Assembly (NCBI GenBank): GCA_910586725.1
Contig: CAJUJL010000028.1
Location: forward strand, 1-34,720
Length of the DNA stretch: 34,720 bases
Source of the DNA: an uncultured Lachnospiraceae bacterium
GTDB lineage: Bacteria > Bacillota > Clostridia > Lachnospirales > Lachnospiraceae
Direction: 5' to 3'
The notes under the pieces were generated by a model. That model ran no database searches. It had not been told where the DNA came from and saw nothing but the letters and a program-made list of their open reading frames with translations. Positions within the stretch are counted from its first letter, which is position 1, and every line of letters begins with the position of its first letter. Positions 1 to 9,001 of the stretch are shown piece by piece. The position numbers and the translations under genes are program-made.

Positions 1-3
1 AAG

Positions 4-43
4 AATAAGCCTGTAAGCTGTTTTTCTTGCTTACAAACTTATT
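4..43 (+). promoter_or_regulatory. Leader hairpin upstream of the GH89 gene
   Basis: Two nested inverted repeats form one stem: AATAAG (4-9) pairs with CTTATT (38-43), and GTAAGC (13-18) pairs with GCTTAC (29-34), with a symmetric 3x3 internal loop and a 10-base T-rich apical loop. It sits just before the ribosome site GAGGAG (48-53). No T-run follows the stem, so it is not a typical terminator for an upstream gene. An operator or mRNA-leader element is possible; the window starts too close to show the promoter. Confidence 0.4.
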
Positions 44-63
44 ATACGAGGAGTAGAAGAGAA

Positions 64-3000
64 ATGGGTAGAAAAACGAACAAGTGGAAGAAGAGATTGT
101 CAACAGCTCTTGCGCTTTCTTTGCTGTTTCAGAATTTTGCGATCATGGGAGACGCCCGGACGGTCAAGGCTGCCGACGCGAAAATTGAACTGTCTGCAGA
201 AAGCATCAAGGCGAAAAGCGCAAATAATCATGGTCCTTCCCTGATTGCGGATGGAGATTACGGGACTTACTGGCAGTCCATTCCAAGTAACGGAGAGGGC
301 GACAACCGTAAGAGGATGTACGATCACAATCATTATATCGACATTACGCTGGACGGTACCTACGATTTGTCGCAGATTAAGATTTATAATCTTGTGAATG
401 GTTCCTTTAACAACTATTATGTCTATGCGTCGGCAGACGGGGAGCGTTACGACAAGATTATTTCCAAAACATCGGACGATGCGGCGACGGAAGAAGGGGA
501 CAGCTTTGATCTGGGCAATGTCAGAGCGTCTTATTTGAGATTAAATATGGCGTATAATTCTAACGCGTTTGCCACTAATTTGTCAGAGATTGAACTATAT
601 GGATCGAAAGTCAATGATACGGTGGCAGAGCCAAAAGAAATTCAGGTGAAGAACTGGCAGGGAAGCAGCTGGCAGATAGAATGGGATAAATTTGAATCGG
701 ATGCGGCTTATGCGGATCAGAAAGTGATTGGTGAAATGGGCAATCTGGTGAGCCGTGTGCTTGGCGAAAAGTGGAGGAGCAGTTTCCGGTTTGAAAAGAG
801 GAACAGCCTTGAAGAAGGAAAAGATGTTTTTGAAATCAAAGACGGTACAGACGGTACGATTGTAATTCGGGGGAACAGCGGGATAGCGATGGCGTCCGGA
901 TTCAATTATTATCTGAAAAATTTTGTCAACGTAGACTACAATCCCCTGTACGGATCCAATGTAAATCTGGATGCGTTAAAGCCTGTGGGAGACAAAGTCG
1001 TAAGAGAGGCTCAGTTTGATGAACGGTACGCGCTGAATTTCTGTACATATTCCTATACCATGTCGTTCTGGAACTGGGATGAATACGAGGAGTTTTTAGA
1101 CTGGTGCGCGATGAACGGAATCAACCTGGTACTGGACATTGTGGGACAGGAAGAAGTTCTTCGGCAGACGCTGAAAGAATTCAATTATACAGACGAAGAA
1201 ATCAAAGATTATATTTGCGGGCCGGCGTATTTTGCATGGTTTTATATGCAGAATCTTTACAGCGTCGGCGGGCCTCTGCCCAATTCCTGGTTTGAGCAGC
1301 GTACGGAGCTGGGACGAAAGATACACGACCGTATGCAGACTTATGGAATCAATCCGGTTCTTCAGGGATTCGCAGGGCAGGTGCCGGAGACGTTTGCAGA
1401 TAAAAATCAGGGCGCGGTATTGATTTCGACTGGCGACTGGAGCGGATTTACGCGTCCTGCCATGATCCGGACTTATTTGACAGATGAGGAAACAGCGGCT
1501 GGTAAAGTGAATTATTTTTCAAGTGCGGCAAAAGTATTTTATGAAAAACAGAAAAACGTATTTGGAGACATTTCAAATTATTATGCAACGGATCCGTTCC
1601 ATGAGGGCGGCTCTACGGGCGGTTTGGATACGGCGACAATTTTCTCGGAAGTTCAAAAAGAGATGATTAAAAGTAATAAAAATGCCATTTGGGTGATGCA
1701 GCAGTGGCAGGGAAATCTGAATCCAAATAAAATTTCCAAGCTTGAAAAATCACAAATGCTTGTGCTTGGATTACAGGCAGATATGAAACCGGAAGAAAAA
1801 GATGATTTTGAGAAATGGGGCGTGTCATGGGTTTATTGTATGCTGCATAATTTTGGTGGACGTATGGGACTTGACGGTGAAGTGCCGGTTATTGCCGCAG
1901 ATCCAATCGATACGTTTCATAATACAAATCATATGGCAGGAATCGGCATAACGGCGGAAGCGCTGGAAAACGGTCCGGTTGTGTATGAATTGATGTTTGA
2001 TACAAACTGGTCCAAAGATCCGATTGACAGCTATGCATGGCTGAAGAAGTACAGTGAGCGCAGGGCGGGAGGAGAAAGTGAAAGCTTATGGAAGGCATGG
2101 AAGATTCTCTTAAAGACCGCGTATGCGGATAAAGGCATATATTTCCAGGGAGCGGCGGAGACCGTAATCAATGCACGGCCGGGAGACAGCTTTAGAGCCG
2201 CTTCTTCCTGGGGACACAGTAATATTCTTTATAATAAAGAAGAGCTGGATCAGGCGCTTTTGCTTCTGGCAGAAAATTATGAGGCATTTCAGTCGTCTCC
2301 GGCGTTTCAGTACGATCTGGCGGATGTCGCCAATCAGGTATTGTGCAATGCCGCGGTGGAATATCATAGGTTGATGGTACAGGCGAAGAACGAAAAAAAT
2401 CTGAAAGAATTCGAAAAATTGTCTACGTCATTTTTAAATTTAATCGATTTGTCCGATCGGATTCTTTCTACAACGGATGAATTTATGCTCGGCACATGGC
2501 TGGAAGCATCCAGAAAGATGATTACCGATGCGGATGACTGGACAAAAGATTTGTTTGAATTTAATGCCCGTGCACTCGTAACGACCTGGGCGGGTGAACG
2601 GCCAAACAGTGGATTGAGAGATTATTCCAACCGGAAATGGGCTGGTCTTACCAGTAGTTTTTATAAAGAGCGATGGGCGATCTGGATTCGCAACCGGATC
2701 GCGGAGTTAAAAGGAGAGGAGAAGAACGAGAAAGATAAAAAGGCAGAAAGCAACTGGTTCTTATGGGAATATCAGTGGGTAAACCGCAAATCGGATGATG
2801 AGAATGGAAAATATGCGTTTGCAACCGAACCATCCGGCGCAAATTTAGCAGAGCTGTCGCATCAGGCATATGAGAAATTTTCTTATACAAATCTGGAGAA
2901 AAACACAGGAGGCGCAGCCCAGGAGACTGAGAATATAGCGGAAGGCAAAACGCCAACTACAACTTCTGCTACAAAGTCGGGCACGCTGCAAAATATAACG

Positions 3001-6000
3001 GACGCAGATACGGGGACAGGTTGGATTGCAGAGGGCGCAGGTCCACATGTCGTAGAGCTTGATCTGGAGAAACCATATGAGATAAGCAGAGTGACCCTGT
3101 CAGGTCCGCAGCGGGCCGGAGACATTCCGTATACCTGGAAATTGGAATATTACAATCCGGATACAACGCAGTGGATTTTGCTGAAAGAAAATACGGTTTA
3201 TGATATGGAAAGCAATACAGAGATTGAGGCTCCGTCGGGGTGCAAGGCAAGTAAGCTTCGGGTGACCATGACAACTTCCGATGCGCAAAGCTATCCGCTT
3301 GAAATTACGGAGATTGCTGTAAACGGCGCCGAAGCAGGAGACAAAGCGTTCGAAAATCTGGCAAGGAACATGACCGTGACAGCGACAGTCGGCGACGGCT
3401 CTGATGCGAGAGGCGATTTGTCAAAGCTTACGGATGGAAATACCGGAGGGGACGTTTGGAGTGCGCAGAACTGGCAGACCGGCGGCGCAAATTTCCCGGT
3501 TACGGTAAATATGGATATGCCAGAGAGCGCATATGTGGATACATTGGAAGTGTATTTTGAGTCGGCCGGCCGTCCATTTGCTTTTTATGCGGAAGTGACC
3601 GAGGAAGACGGAACGACAACAAAGGTTTCTTCTGCCGGCTGTGAAACGCAGGACGTTACAGAAAAGTCTTATTTGTTTGATGTAAAGAAGAATATATCAG
3701 ACGTTAAAATCTGTATTACAAAAAATACCGGAAAAGGGGAGTTTCCAGGATCCTGGCCGGCTCTTGCGGAAATTAAAGTGATGGGAACGGCGCCGCAGAC
3801 GCAGGATACGCCGGAAGTTGACTTTACCGGCAGAAACGTATCCGGTATCACGGTCAGCGGCGGCAATGCGACGAATAAAGTGATCGATGGCAATAAAGAG
3901 ACTTATGACCAGGTTGCGGAGAATCAGAGGATTGAATTTGATTTACATGGCACATATTATCTTTCTCATGTAAATTTAGTGTTTGAAAAGGCAGGGTTGG
4001 GATTAAAATACAAGGTTCTGGCCACAGATGCGTCCGATCAGGAAATTATGCTTTGCGATGCGAGCCAGTCTACGGCCATTCTTGCAGACAGAACGGTTCG
4101 CGTTTCGGTAGGCCGGGAGATAAAGAAAGTTATATTTATCCATATGGGGAATAACCAACAGGGATCATTTTATGCGGCTGAAAAGAGATTGTATGAATTT
4201 GAAGCCTGCGGCGTAAAACGGACAGACAGCAGCATTACGGTAAATCCTGCTGCTGCACAGGGTCTGTTGAATGGAAGCGCGGAATATACCGCGGCTTTGG
4301 ATGCCCCGATTACGCTTTCTTTAAACAAAGAGGAAGACATCAATATGATTCGCATTTTCCGCGGCGCAAATGAAACAAAAACGCTACAGTACAAGGCAGA
4401 ATATTTTGATGAAAAAGAACAGGCGTGGAAAGTGTTTGCCGATATGGAAGAAAATCAAAATGACGGAGACGAAAGCTGTGCCGTTGCCCAGGGAGTAGTT
4501 TCGACGAAGCAGATTCGCATCACGTTTGCAGAAAGTACGGCGTTGTCCGGAATCTGCCTCTATACGACGGATTATGCGGGAATTCTTCTGAATCGCATCA
4601 GGGAGATTCGGGCAGTCTTAAACGGGGTTCAATATGGAGAAAACAAGGGCGACTACAGACAGTCGGCAAAAGATACGGCGGAGGCTGTGCTTACGGAAGC
4701 GTCCGGGGCATCCGACGTCACGTCTTTGACGATAGATGCATGGCTTGCCAAAGTAAATGACGCGTTGGATAAATTTTATGAAACGGGCGTCGTTTATCTG
4801 GACCGCTCGAAGCTTTTGGCAGCAATGGCGGATGCAAAAGAGCTTTTAGATAAGCAGGAGAAATATGGACTTACCGACAAACAGGATGAACTGCGGATTG
4901 CATATGAACAGTCAAGGCAAATTTATGAGACTTATGATTTGACGCAGACGCAGCTTGACGGGGCAAAAGGCACGCTGCAAAGCATGATTTCGGAAGTGGA
5001 AGAACTGGTTGGAAGCCAGATTGCGCAAAAGGAGACGAAAGAAGCCCAGGAAGCGTTGAAGCAGTTTGTAGAAAGCCTGGAAGAAAAAAATAAGGGCGAT
5101 TACACGGACAGCAGCTGGAAAGAATATGAAGATGCGTTACAAGCAGTCAATGAGGCAATTCATGATACAAATGCGACGAAAGAATCTGTTGCCGCGGCAA
5201 AATTCCGGTTGGAACAGGCGATCCAAAACCTGAAAAAACTTAGCGAGTCCATAAATAAAATAGAAAAAATCACTTTGGCGGCGGCAAAAACAGAGCTTAT
5301 CGTAGGCGAGACGCTTCAGATTGCAGCGAGTATATACCCGGAAGATGCGGATCATAAAAAGCTGAATTGGACATCCGGCAATCCGGCCGTGGCGTCCGTA
5401 AGCGAAACCGGATTGGTTACCGCAAAAGCACAGGGAGCTGTTACGGTTTGGGCGAAAGCGCAGGACGGAAGCGACGTTATCGGAGAAATTGCTCTAAAAG
5501 TCGTTCAACCGGACGGATCACAGGGAGGATCGCAGGGTGATCAACAGGAAGAGAAATTGCCGGATGTGGGGATGGTTTATAAAACGAAAACATTGGAGTG
5601 CCGGATTCTGACGTCAAGCGCAGCTTCCAAAACGGTAATTGTTCAGAAATCCCTGAAAAAAAGCTCCAGAAAGATTTCGATTCCATCGGTGGTAAACATT
5701 GGAGGATACGATTATCAAGTGACGGAAATCAAGGCAAAAGTATTTCGCAATCATAAGAAGGCCACACAGGTGACGATTGGCGCAAATGTAGAAAAAATCG
5801 GAAAAGAGGCATTTTTGGGATGTAAGAATGTAAAGAAGGTTACGATTGCCTCAAAGAATCTAAAGAGCATAGGCAAAAAAGCATTTTCGGGCATAAAGAA
5901 AAATGCGGTGATAACCGTTCCCAAAAAGAAATACAGTAAGTATAAGTCGTATTTGAAAAAAGCAAAGACGGCGAACAGCGTAAAAATCAAGAAAAAATAA
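64..6000 (+). CDS. Secreted GH89 alpha-N-acetylglucosaminidase, multimodular
   Basis: A 1978-residue exo-glycosidase predicted to release terminal alpha-linked N-acetylglucosamine from mucin-type or glycosaminoglycan chains outside the cell. A signal peptide covers about residues 1-36. Then come an F5/8C (CBM32-like) domain (40-182), the NAGLU N-terminal domain (about 205-310), the TIM barrel (about 315-650) and the NAGLU C-terminal domain (to about 930). By alignment from memory with human NAGLU, the likely catalytic acid is E442 (in GQVPETF) and the nucleophile E632 (in TAEALENGPVVYELM). Further F5/8C-like domains lie at about 965-1120, 1128-1255 and 1265-1390, with possibly one more, followed by two FIVAR helical repeats (about 1580-1650 and 1658-1728), a Big_2 domain (about 1731-1815) and a lysine-rich LRR_5 tail (about 1835-1978). 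No LPXTG or transmembrane anchor is seen, so wall retention would have to come from the basic tail or other modules. GAGGAG lies 10 bases before the ATG. Confidence 0.93.
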   Translation: MGRKTNKWKKRLSTALALSLLFQNFAIMGDARTVKAADAKIELSAESIKAKSANNHGPSLIADGDYGTYWQSIPSNGEGDNRKRMYDHNHYIDITLDGTYDLSQIKIYNLVNGSFNNYYVYASADGERYDKIISKTSDDAATEEGDSFDLGNVRASYLRLNMAYNSNAFATNLSEIELYGSKVNDTVAEPKEIQVKNWQGSSWQIEWDKFESDAAYADQKVIGEMGNLVSRVLGEKWRSSFRFEKRNSLEEGKDVFEIKDGTDGTIVIRGNSGIAMASGFNYYLKNFVNVDYNPLYGSNVNLDALKPVGDKVVREAQFDERYALNFCTYSYTMSFWNWDEYEEFLDWCAMNGINLVLDIVGQEEVLRQTLKEFNYTDEEIKDYICGPAYFAWFYMQNLYSVGGPLPNSWFEQRTELGRKIHDRMQTYGINPVLQGFAGQVPETFADKNQGAVLISTGDWSGFTRPAMIRTYLTDEETAAGKVNYFSSAAKVFYEKQKNVFGDISNYYATDPFHEGGSTGGLDTATIFSEVQKEMIKSNKNAIWVMQQWQGNLNPNKISKLEKSQMLVLGLQADMKPEEKDDFEKWGVSWVYCMLHNFGGRMGLDGEVPVIAADPIDTFHNTNHMAGIGITAEALENGPVVYELMFDTNWSKDPIDSYAWLKKYSERRAGGESESLWKAWKILLKTAYADKGIYFQGAAETVINARPGDSFRAASSWGHSNILYNKEELDQALLLLAENYEAFQSSPAFQYDLADVANQVLCNAAVEYHRLMVQAKNEKNLKEFEKLSTSFLNLIDLSDRILSTTDEFMLGTWLEASRKMITDADDWTKDLFEFNARALVTTWAGERPNSGLRDYSNRKWAGLTSSFYKERWAIWIRNRIAELKGEEKNEKDKKAESNWFLWEYQWVNRKSDDENGKYAFATEPSGANLAELSHQAYEKFSYTNLEKNTGGAAQETENIAEGKTPTTTSATKSGTLQNITDADTGTGWIAEGAGPHVVELDLEKPYEISRVTLSGPQRAGDIPYTWKLEYYNPDTTQWILLKENTVYDMESNTEIEAPSGCKASKLRVTMTTSDAQSYPLEITEIAVNGAEAGDKAFENLARNMTVTATVGDGSDARGDLSKLTDGNTGGDVWSAQNWQTGGANFPVTVNMDMPESAYVDTLEVYFESAGRPFAFYAEVTEEDGTTTKVSSAGCETQDVTEKSYLFDVKKNISDVKICITKNTGKGEFPGSWPALAEIKVMGTAPQTQDTPEVDFTGRNVSGITVSGGNATNKVIDGNKETYDQVAENQRIEFDLHGTYYLSHVNLVFEKAGLGLKYKVLATDASDQEIMLCDASQSTAILADRTVRVSVGREIKKVIFIHMGNNQQGSFYAAEKRLYEFEACGVKRTDSSITVNPAAAQGLLNGSAEYTAALDAPITLSLNKEEDINMIRIFRGANETKTLQYKAEYFDEKEQAWKVFADMEENQNDGDESCAVAQGVVSTKQIRITFAESTALSGICLYTTDYAGILLNRIREIRAVLNGVQYGENKGDYRQSAKDTAEAVLTEASGASDVTSLTIDAWLAKVNDALDKFYETGVVYLDRSKLLAAMADAKELLDKQEKYGLTDKQDELRIAYEQSRQIYETYDLTQTQLDGAKGTLQSMISEVEELVGSQIAQKETKEAQEALKQFVESLEEKNKGDYTDSSWKEYEDALQAVNEAIHDTNATKESVAAAKFRLEQAIQNLKKLSESINKIEKITLAAAKTELIVGETLQIAASIYPEDADHKKLNWTSGNPAVASVSETGLVTAKAQGAVTVWAKAQDGSDVIGEIALKVVQPDGSQGGSQGDQQEEKLPDVGMVYKTKTLECRILTSSAASKTVIVQKSLKKSSRKISIPSVVNIGGYDYQVTEIKAKVFRNHKKATQVTIGANVEKIGKEAFLGCKNVKKVTIASKNLKSIGKKAFSGIKKNAVITVPKKKYSKYKSYLKKAKTANSVKIKKK

Positions 6001-6007
6001 GCACGGG

Positions 6008-6042
6008 CCGCGGCAGAACGTCTTCTGCCGCGGTTTGTGTTG
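6008..6042 (+). terminator. Rho-independent terminator after the GH89 gene
   Basis: A perfect 11-bp GC-rich stem, CCGCGGCAGAA (6008-6018) with TTCTGCCGCGG (6023-6033), closes a 4-base loop and is followed by a T/G-rich run. It starts 8 bases after the stop codon and separates the GH89 gene from the next transcription unit. Confidence 0.85.
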
Positions 6043-6086
6043 TGGTTGGGATAGATCCGGCCCGAACGCAGATGACCTGAAACCAT

Positions 6087-6115
6087 TTGACTTACGAAAG
6101 CGTTGAGAATATAAT
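6087..6115 (+). promoter_or_regulatory. SigA-type promoter for the transglutaminase-like gene and rsmF
   Basis: The -35 box TTGACT (6087-6092) and a perfect -10 box TATAAT (6110-6115) are separated by 17 bases. The predicted start is near 6122, giving a leader of about 48 bases before the ATG at 6170. It lies between the upstream terminator and the gene, as expected. Confidence 0.8.
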
Positions 6116-6169
6116 AGAAATATTGCAAAGTAAAGAGACTTATACATAGAATCAGGAGGAAAGCGTTTT

Positions 6170-9001
6170 ATGAAAAAAAAGAAATCTGCGTTTCTTTTTT
6201 TGTCTGTTATTCTGGCGGTTGTTTTGTTTACTCCCTGGAGTGTGACTGCGGATGAGCGAGATGAAAAAGGATTGGAATCTGTTTCGGGGACAGAGCGAAT
6301 TACGGATATTTTTGAAGGACTGCCGGAAAATGATCAGTTGCTGGAAGGCTATATCAATGAATGTTTCTTTGACAGCTATTCTGTAACGCCCCTTGGAGAC
6401 TTCGGGGAGAGCAGACTGGATGGCGTTGATTTAGCCGCGTATCATATTTTAAAAGAGAAGCTTGGCAAAATTGCATCAGGTGAAATTTCAAGCTCTAAGA
6501 TAACGGTTTCTTTAGAAGATCTTGGAATTTCCCAAACAGAATGGACGGCGGCCGATTTTGGCCTTGAACAAATCAATCAGGAAACGTTTGAAACGGCTGC
6601 AACCGCGTTAAGAGAACAGATCACACCGAGTCTGCATACTATATTCCGCTATCTTTTGGTGGATTGCCCATACGATTTGTATTGGTTTAACAAAAGCAGC
6701 GGCGGCGTTGCCGTAAAGGGATGGAGTATTTCCGGATCTACCTTGAATGGAGAAGATTATACGATCTCCGTCAGCTCAGATCTGGAATACAGCTTTATTG
6801 TTGCAGAGGAGTATCAGGATGAAAGCGCGGAGAATCCTTCTTTAACGGTAAACGCAGCCATGATACGGACGGCAAATGAGGCTTCGGAAAACGCCAAAAA
6901 GATCGTAAAGAAATATGCCGGATACAGTGATCATGATAAACTGGAAGGATACAGAAAAGAAATCTGTGAGCTTGTTTCTTACAATTATGATGCGGCTGAT
7001 ACTCCAGGTACGCCGTACGGAAATCCATGGCAGCTCATTTGGGTATTTGATGAAGATCCCGATACAAACGTCGTGTGCGAGGGTTATTCCAAGGCATTTC
7101 AGTATCTGTGCGATCTGTCGGATTTTTTCAGCCCGAATATCCGCTGTTATACCGTCACCGGGACTATGGACGGGGGTACCGGAGCAGGTCCTCATATGTG
7201 GAACATTGTTACTATGGACGACGGGAAAAATTATTTGGTAGACGTGACCAACTGCGACGGTGATTCAGAGGAAGCGCAGGACAGATTGTTTCTTGTGGGC
7301 GCAGACGGAAGCGTTGCGGATAACTATGCGGTTGTCATTGAAAACGGATATGTGACGCAGACAATTACATATGAATATTCCGGTAAACAGGAAGGGGATA
7401 TGAGCATGGTGGAAATGTATGGGGATATTCTTCAGATTTCCGCATCGGATTATGAATTTTCTTACGTACAATCCGGAAGATTTGGCTCTGACCTAGAATG
7501 GACGCTTGATGCGAACGGGATTTTAAATATCAAAGGTTCGGGCGATATGCCGGAGCCAGACGATCCAACGGATTATACCGTCATTCCATGGTATGATTAC
7601 AGGGAAGACATCCAGCGCGTTGTCATTGAAGAAGGGATTACAAGCGTTGCAAGCTGGGCGTTTTTACAGATTACAAATATCAGTGAAATATATTTGCCGA
7701 AAGGTCTTTTGAGTATAGGAAACGCTTCTTTTGCAATGAGCGGCGTGGAACAGGCTGAGCTTCCGGATACGCTTACGTCGGTCGGCGTTCTGGCTTTTGC
7801 CAGTTGCGAGGATCTGAAAGAGCTCCAGATTCCCGCAAGCGTAACGGAAATCGGCGCAGGAGCGTTTATGGATTGCACAGCGCTGAAGGATATATGGTTT
7901 TTAGGAGCGTGTCCTGCATTTTTGGAGGGGGATGAAGAGGCATTTTCCGTATTTAAAGGTGATACGCTGACGCTGCATTATCCGGGAGCGCATCAGGCGT
8001 CATGGGCAGAGAAAGCCCGGGAAGGTTTTTTGGAAGCGGAAGTTGTATTTCTTGCGTCCTGCCGGGAAAACGAGCATATATGGGCGGAAGAATATACTGT
8101 GGATCAGGCTGCGACCTGTACAAAGGACGGCGAAAAATCCATACGGTGCACGATCTGCAATAAAATAAAAGAAAAAGCTGTGATACCAGGGGGACATGAC
8201 TGGGAAGAAAATTACAGAACAGAGACGGCGGCAACCTGCAAAGAGAAAGGCATAGAATCCATTCACTGTAAAAATTGTGACGCTACAAAAGAGAGCAGAG
8301 AAATCCCGTTTGCAGCGCACAGCCTGGCGAAGTCCGGAGCAGGAGTAAATGAACATTACGCATGCCTGGTGTGCGGCAAAATGTATCGCGATGCGGCAGG
8401 AACGATTGTATTTGTATATTCGGATACCAAAGAAGAGATAAAGGAATTGCCGGACAAAACGGTAAAAGTAAGCGGCATTACAATTGAAACGGATGCTTCG
8501 GGCAAAATTGCGGCAGGCAAAAAAGTGACTTTGCGTGCAAACGTGGCGCCTGAGAACGCTGCAAATCCGGAGGTAATCTGGGAGTCTGACAATACCAGAT
8601 ATGCCGTGGTTAACAGCAAAGGCATTGTTACGACCAAAAAAGCAGGAAAAGGCAAAACCGTAACGATTACGGCGACTGCGGCTGACGGAAGCGGCATAAA
8701 AGCCGCTTTCAAAATAAAGCTGATGGCAAACGCCGTTACAAAGGTTAAGATTTTAAACGCGAAAAAGACATTAAAAGCCGGCAAAACGATGAAATTGAGA
8801 GCGGCAGTCTCCGCAAACGGCAAAAAGGCCAATAAAAAAGTGAAGTGGATCAGCTCTAATCCCAATTATGCCACGGTAAACGCCAGGGGACAGGTCAAGG
8901 CAAAGCCGGCGGGTAAAAATAAGACCGTGACCATTACGGCAATGGCTGCCGATGGAACAAAGAAAAAAGCAAAAATAAAGATACGGATTGATGCGTCATG
9001 A
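6170..9001 (+). CDS. Secreted transglutaminase-like protein with LRR_5 and Big_2 domains
   Basis: A 943-residue exported protein with a signal peptide ending near residue 27. A transglutaminase-like papain-fold core lies at about 240-370, with a visible Cys-His-Asp triad: C303 (VVCEGYSKAF), H342 (PHMWNIV) and D358 (YLVDVTNCD). Family members hydrolyse or crosslink peptide amides; the substrate cannot be told from sequence. BspA-type LRR_5 repeats follow at about 443-590. A cysteine/histidine-rich region (about 628-745) contains repeated ATC-x(n)-G-x(n)-CxxC-x(n)-H units. Two Big_2 domains (about 766-848 and 858-940) end the protein. No sortase motif or membrane anchor is present; the tail is basic. 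AGGAGG lies 10 bases before the ATG. The stop codon overlaps the start of the rsmF-like gene (ATGA). Confidence 0.88.
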   Translation: MKKKKSAFLFLSVILAVVLFTPWSVTADERDEKGLESVSGTERITDIFEGLPENDQLLEGYINECFFDSYSVTPLGDFGESRLDGVDLAAYHILKEKLGKIASGEISSSKITVSLEDLGISQTEWTAADFGLEQINQETFETAATALREQITPSLHTIFRYLLVDCPYDLYWFNKSSGGVAVKGWSISGSTLNGEDYTISVSSDLEYSFIVAEEYQDESAENPSLTVNAAMIRTANEASENAKKIVKKYAGYSDHDKLEGYRKEICELVSYNYDAADTPGTPYGNPWQLIWVFDEDPDTNVVCEGYSKAFQYLCDLSDFFSPNIRCYTVTGTMDGGTGAGPHMWNIVTMDDGKNYLVDVTNCDGDSEEAQDRLFLVGADGSVADNYAVVIENGYVTQTITYEYSGKQEGDMSMVEMYGDILQISASDYEFSYVQSGRFGSDLEWTLDANGILNIKGSGDMPEPDDPTDYTVIPWYDYREDIQRVVIEEGITSVASWAFLQITNISEIYLPKGLLSIGNASFAMSGVEQAELPDTLTSVGVLAFASCEDLKELQIPASVTEIGAGAFMDCTALKDIWFLGACPAFLEGDEEAFSVFKGDTLTLHYPGAHQASWAEKAREGFLEAEVVFLASCRENEHIWAEEYTVDQAATCTKDGEKSIRCTICNKIKEKAVIPGGHDWEENYRTETAATCKEKGIESIHCKNCDATKESREIPFAAHSLAKSGAGVNEHYACLVCGKMYRDAAGTIVFVYSDTKEEIKELPDKTVKVSGITIETDASGKIAAGKKVTLRANVAPENAANPEVIWESDNTRYAVVNSKGIVTTKKAGKGKTVTITATAADGSGIKAAFKIKLMANAVTKVKILNAKKTLKAGKTMKLRAAVSANGKKANKKVKWISSNPNYATVNARGQVKAKPAGKNKTVTITAMAADGTKKKAKIKIRIDAS

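Noticed and set aside
6157..6172. Possible catabolite-repression (cre) site around the ribosome site of the transglutaminase-like gene (GGAAAGCGTTTTAT)
   Set aside because: Three mismatches to the cre consensus, including outer conserved positions, and it overlaps the ribosome site.
8356..8865. A 169-codon open frame on the minus strand inside the Big_2 region of the transglutaminase-like gene
   Set aside because: It is the complement of a low-complexity, lysine/alanine-rich coding region; the product is a biased hydrophobic string and the plus-strand gene clearly has known domains.
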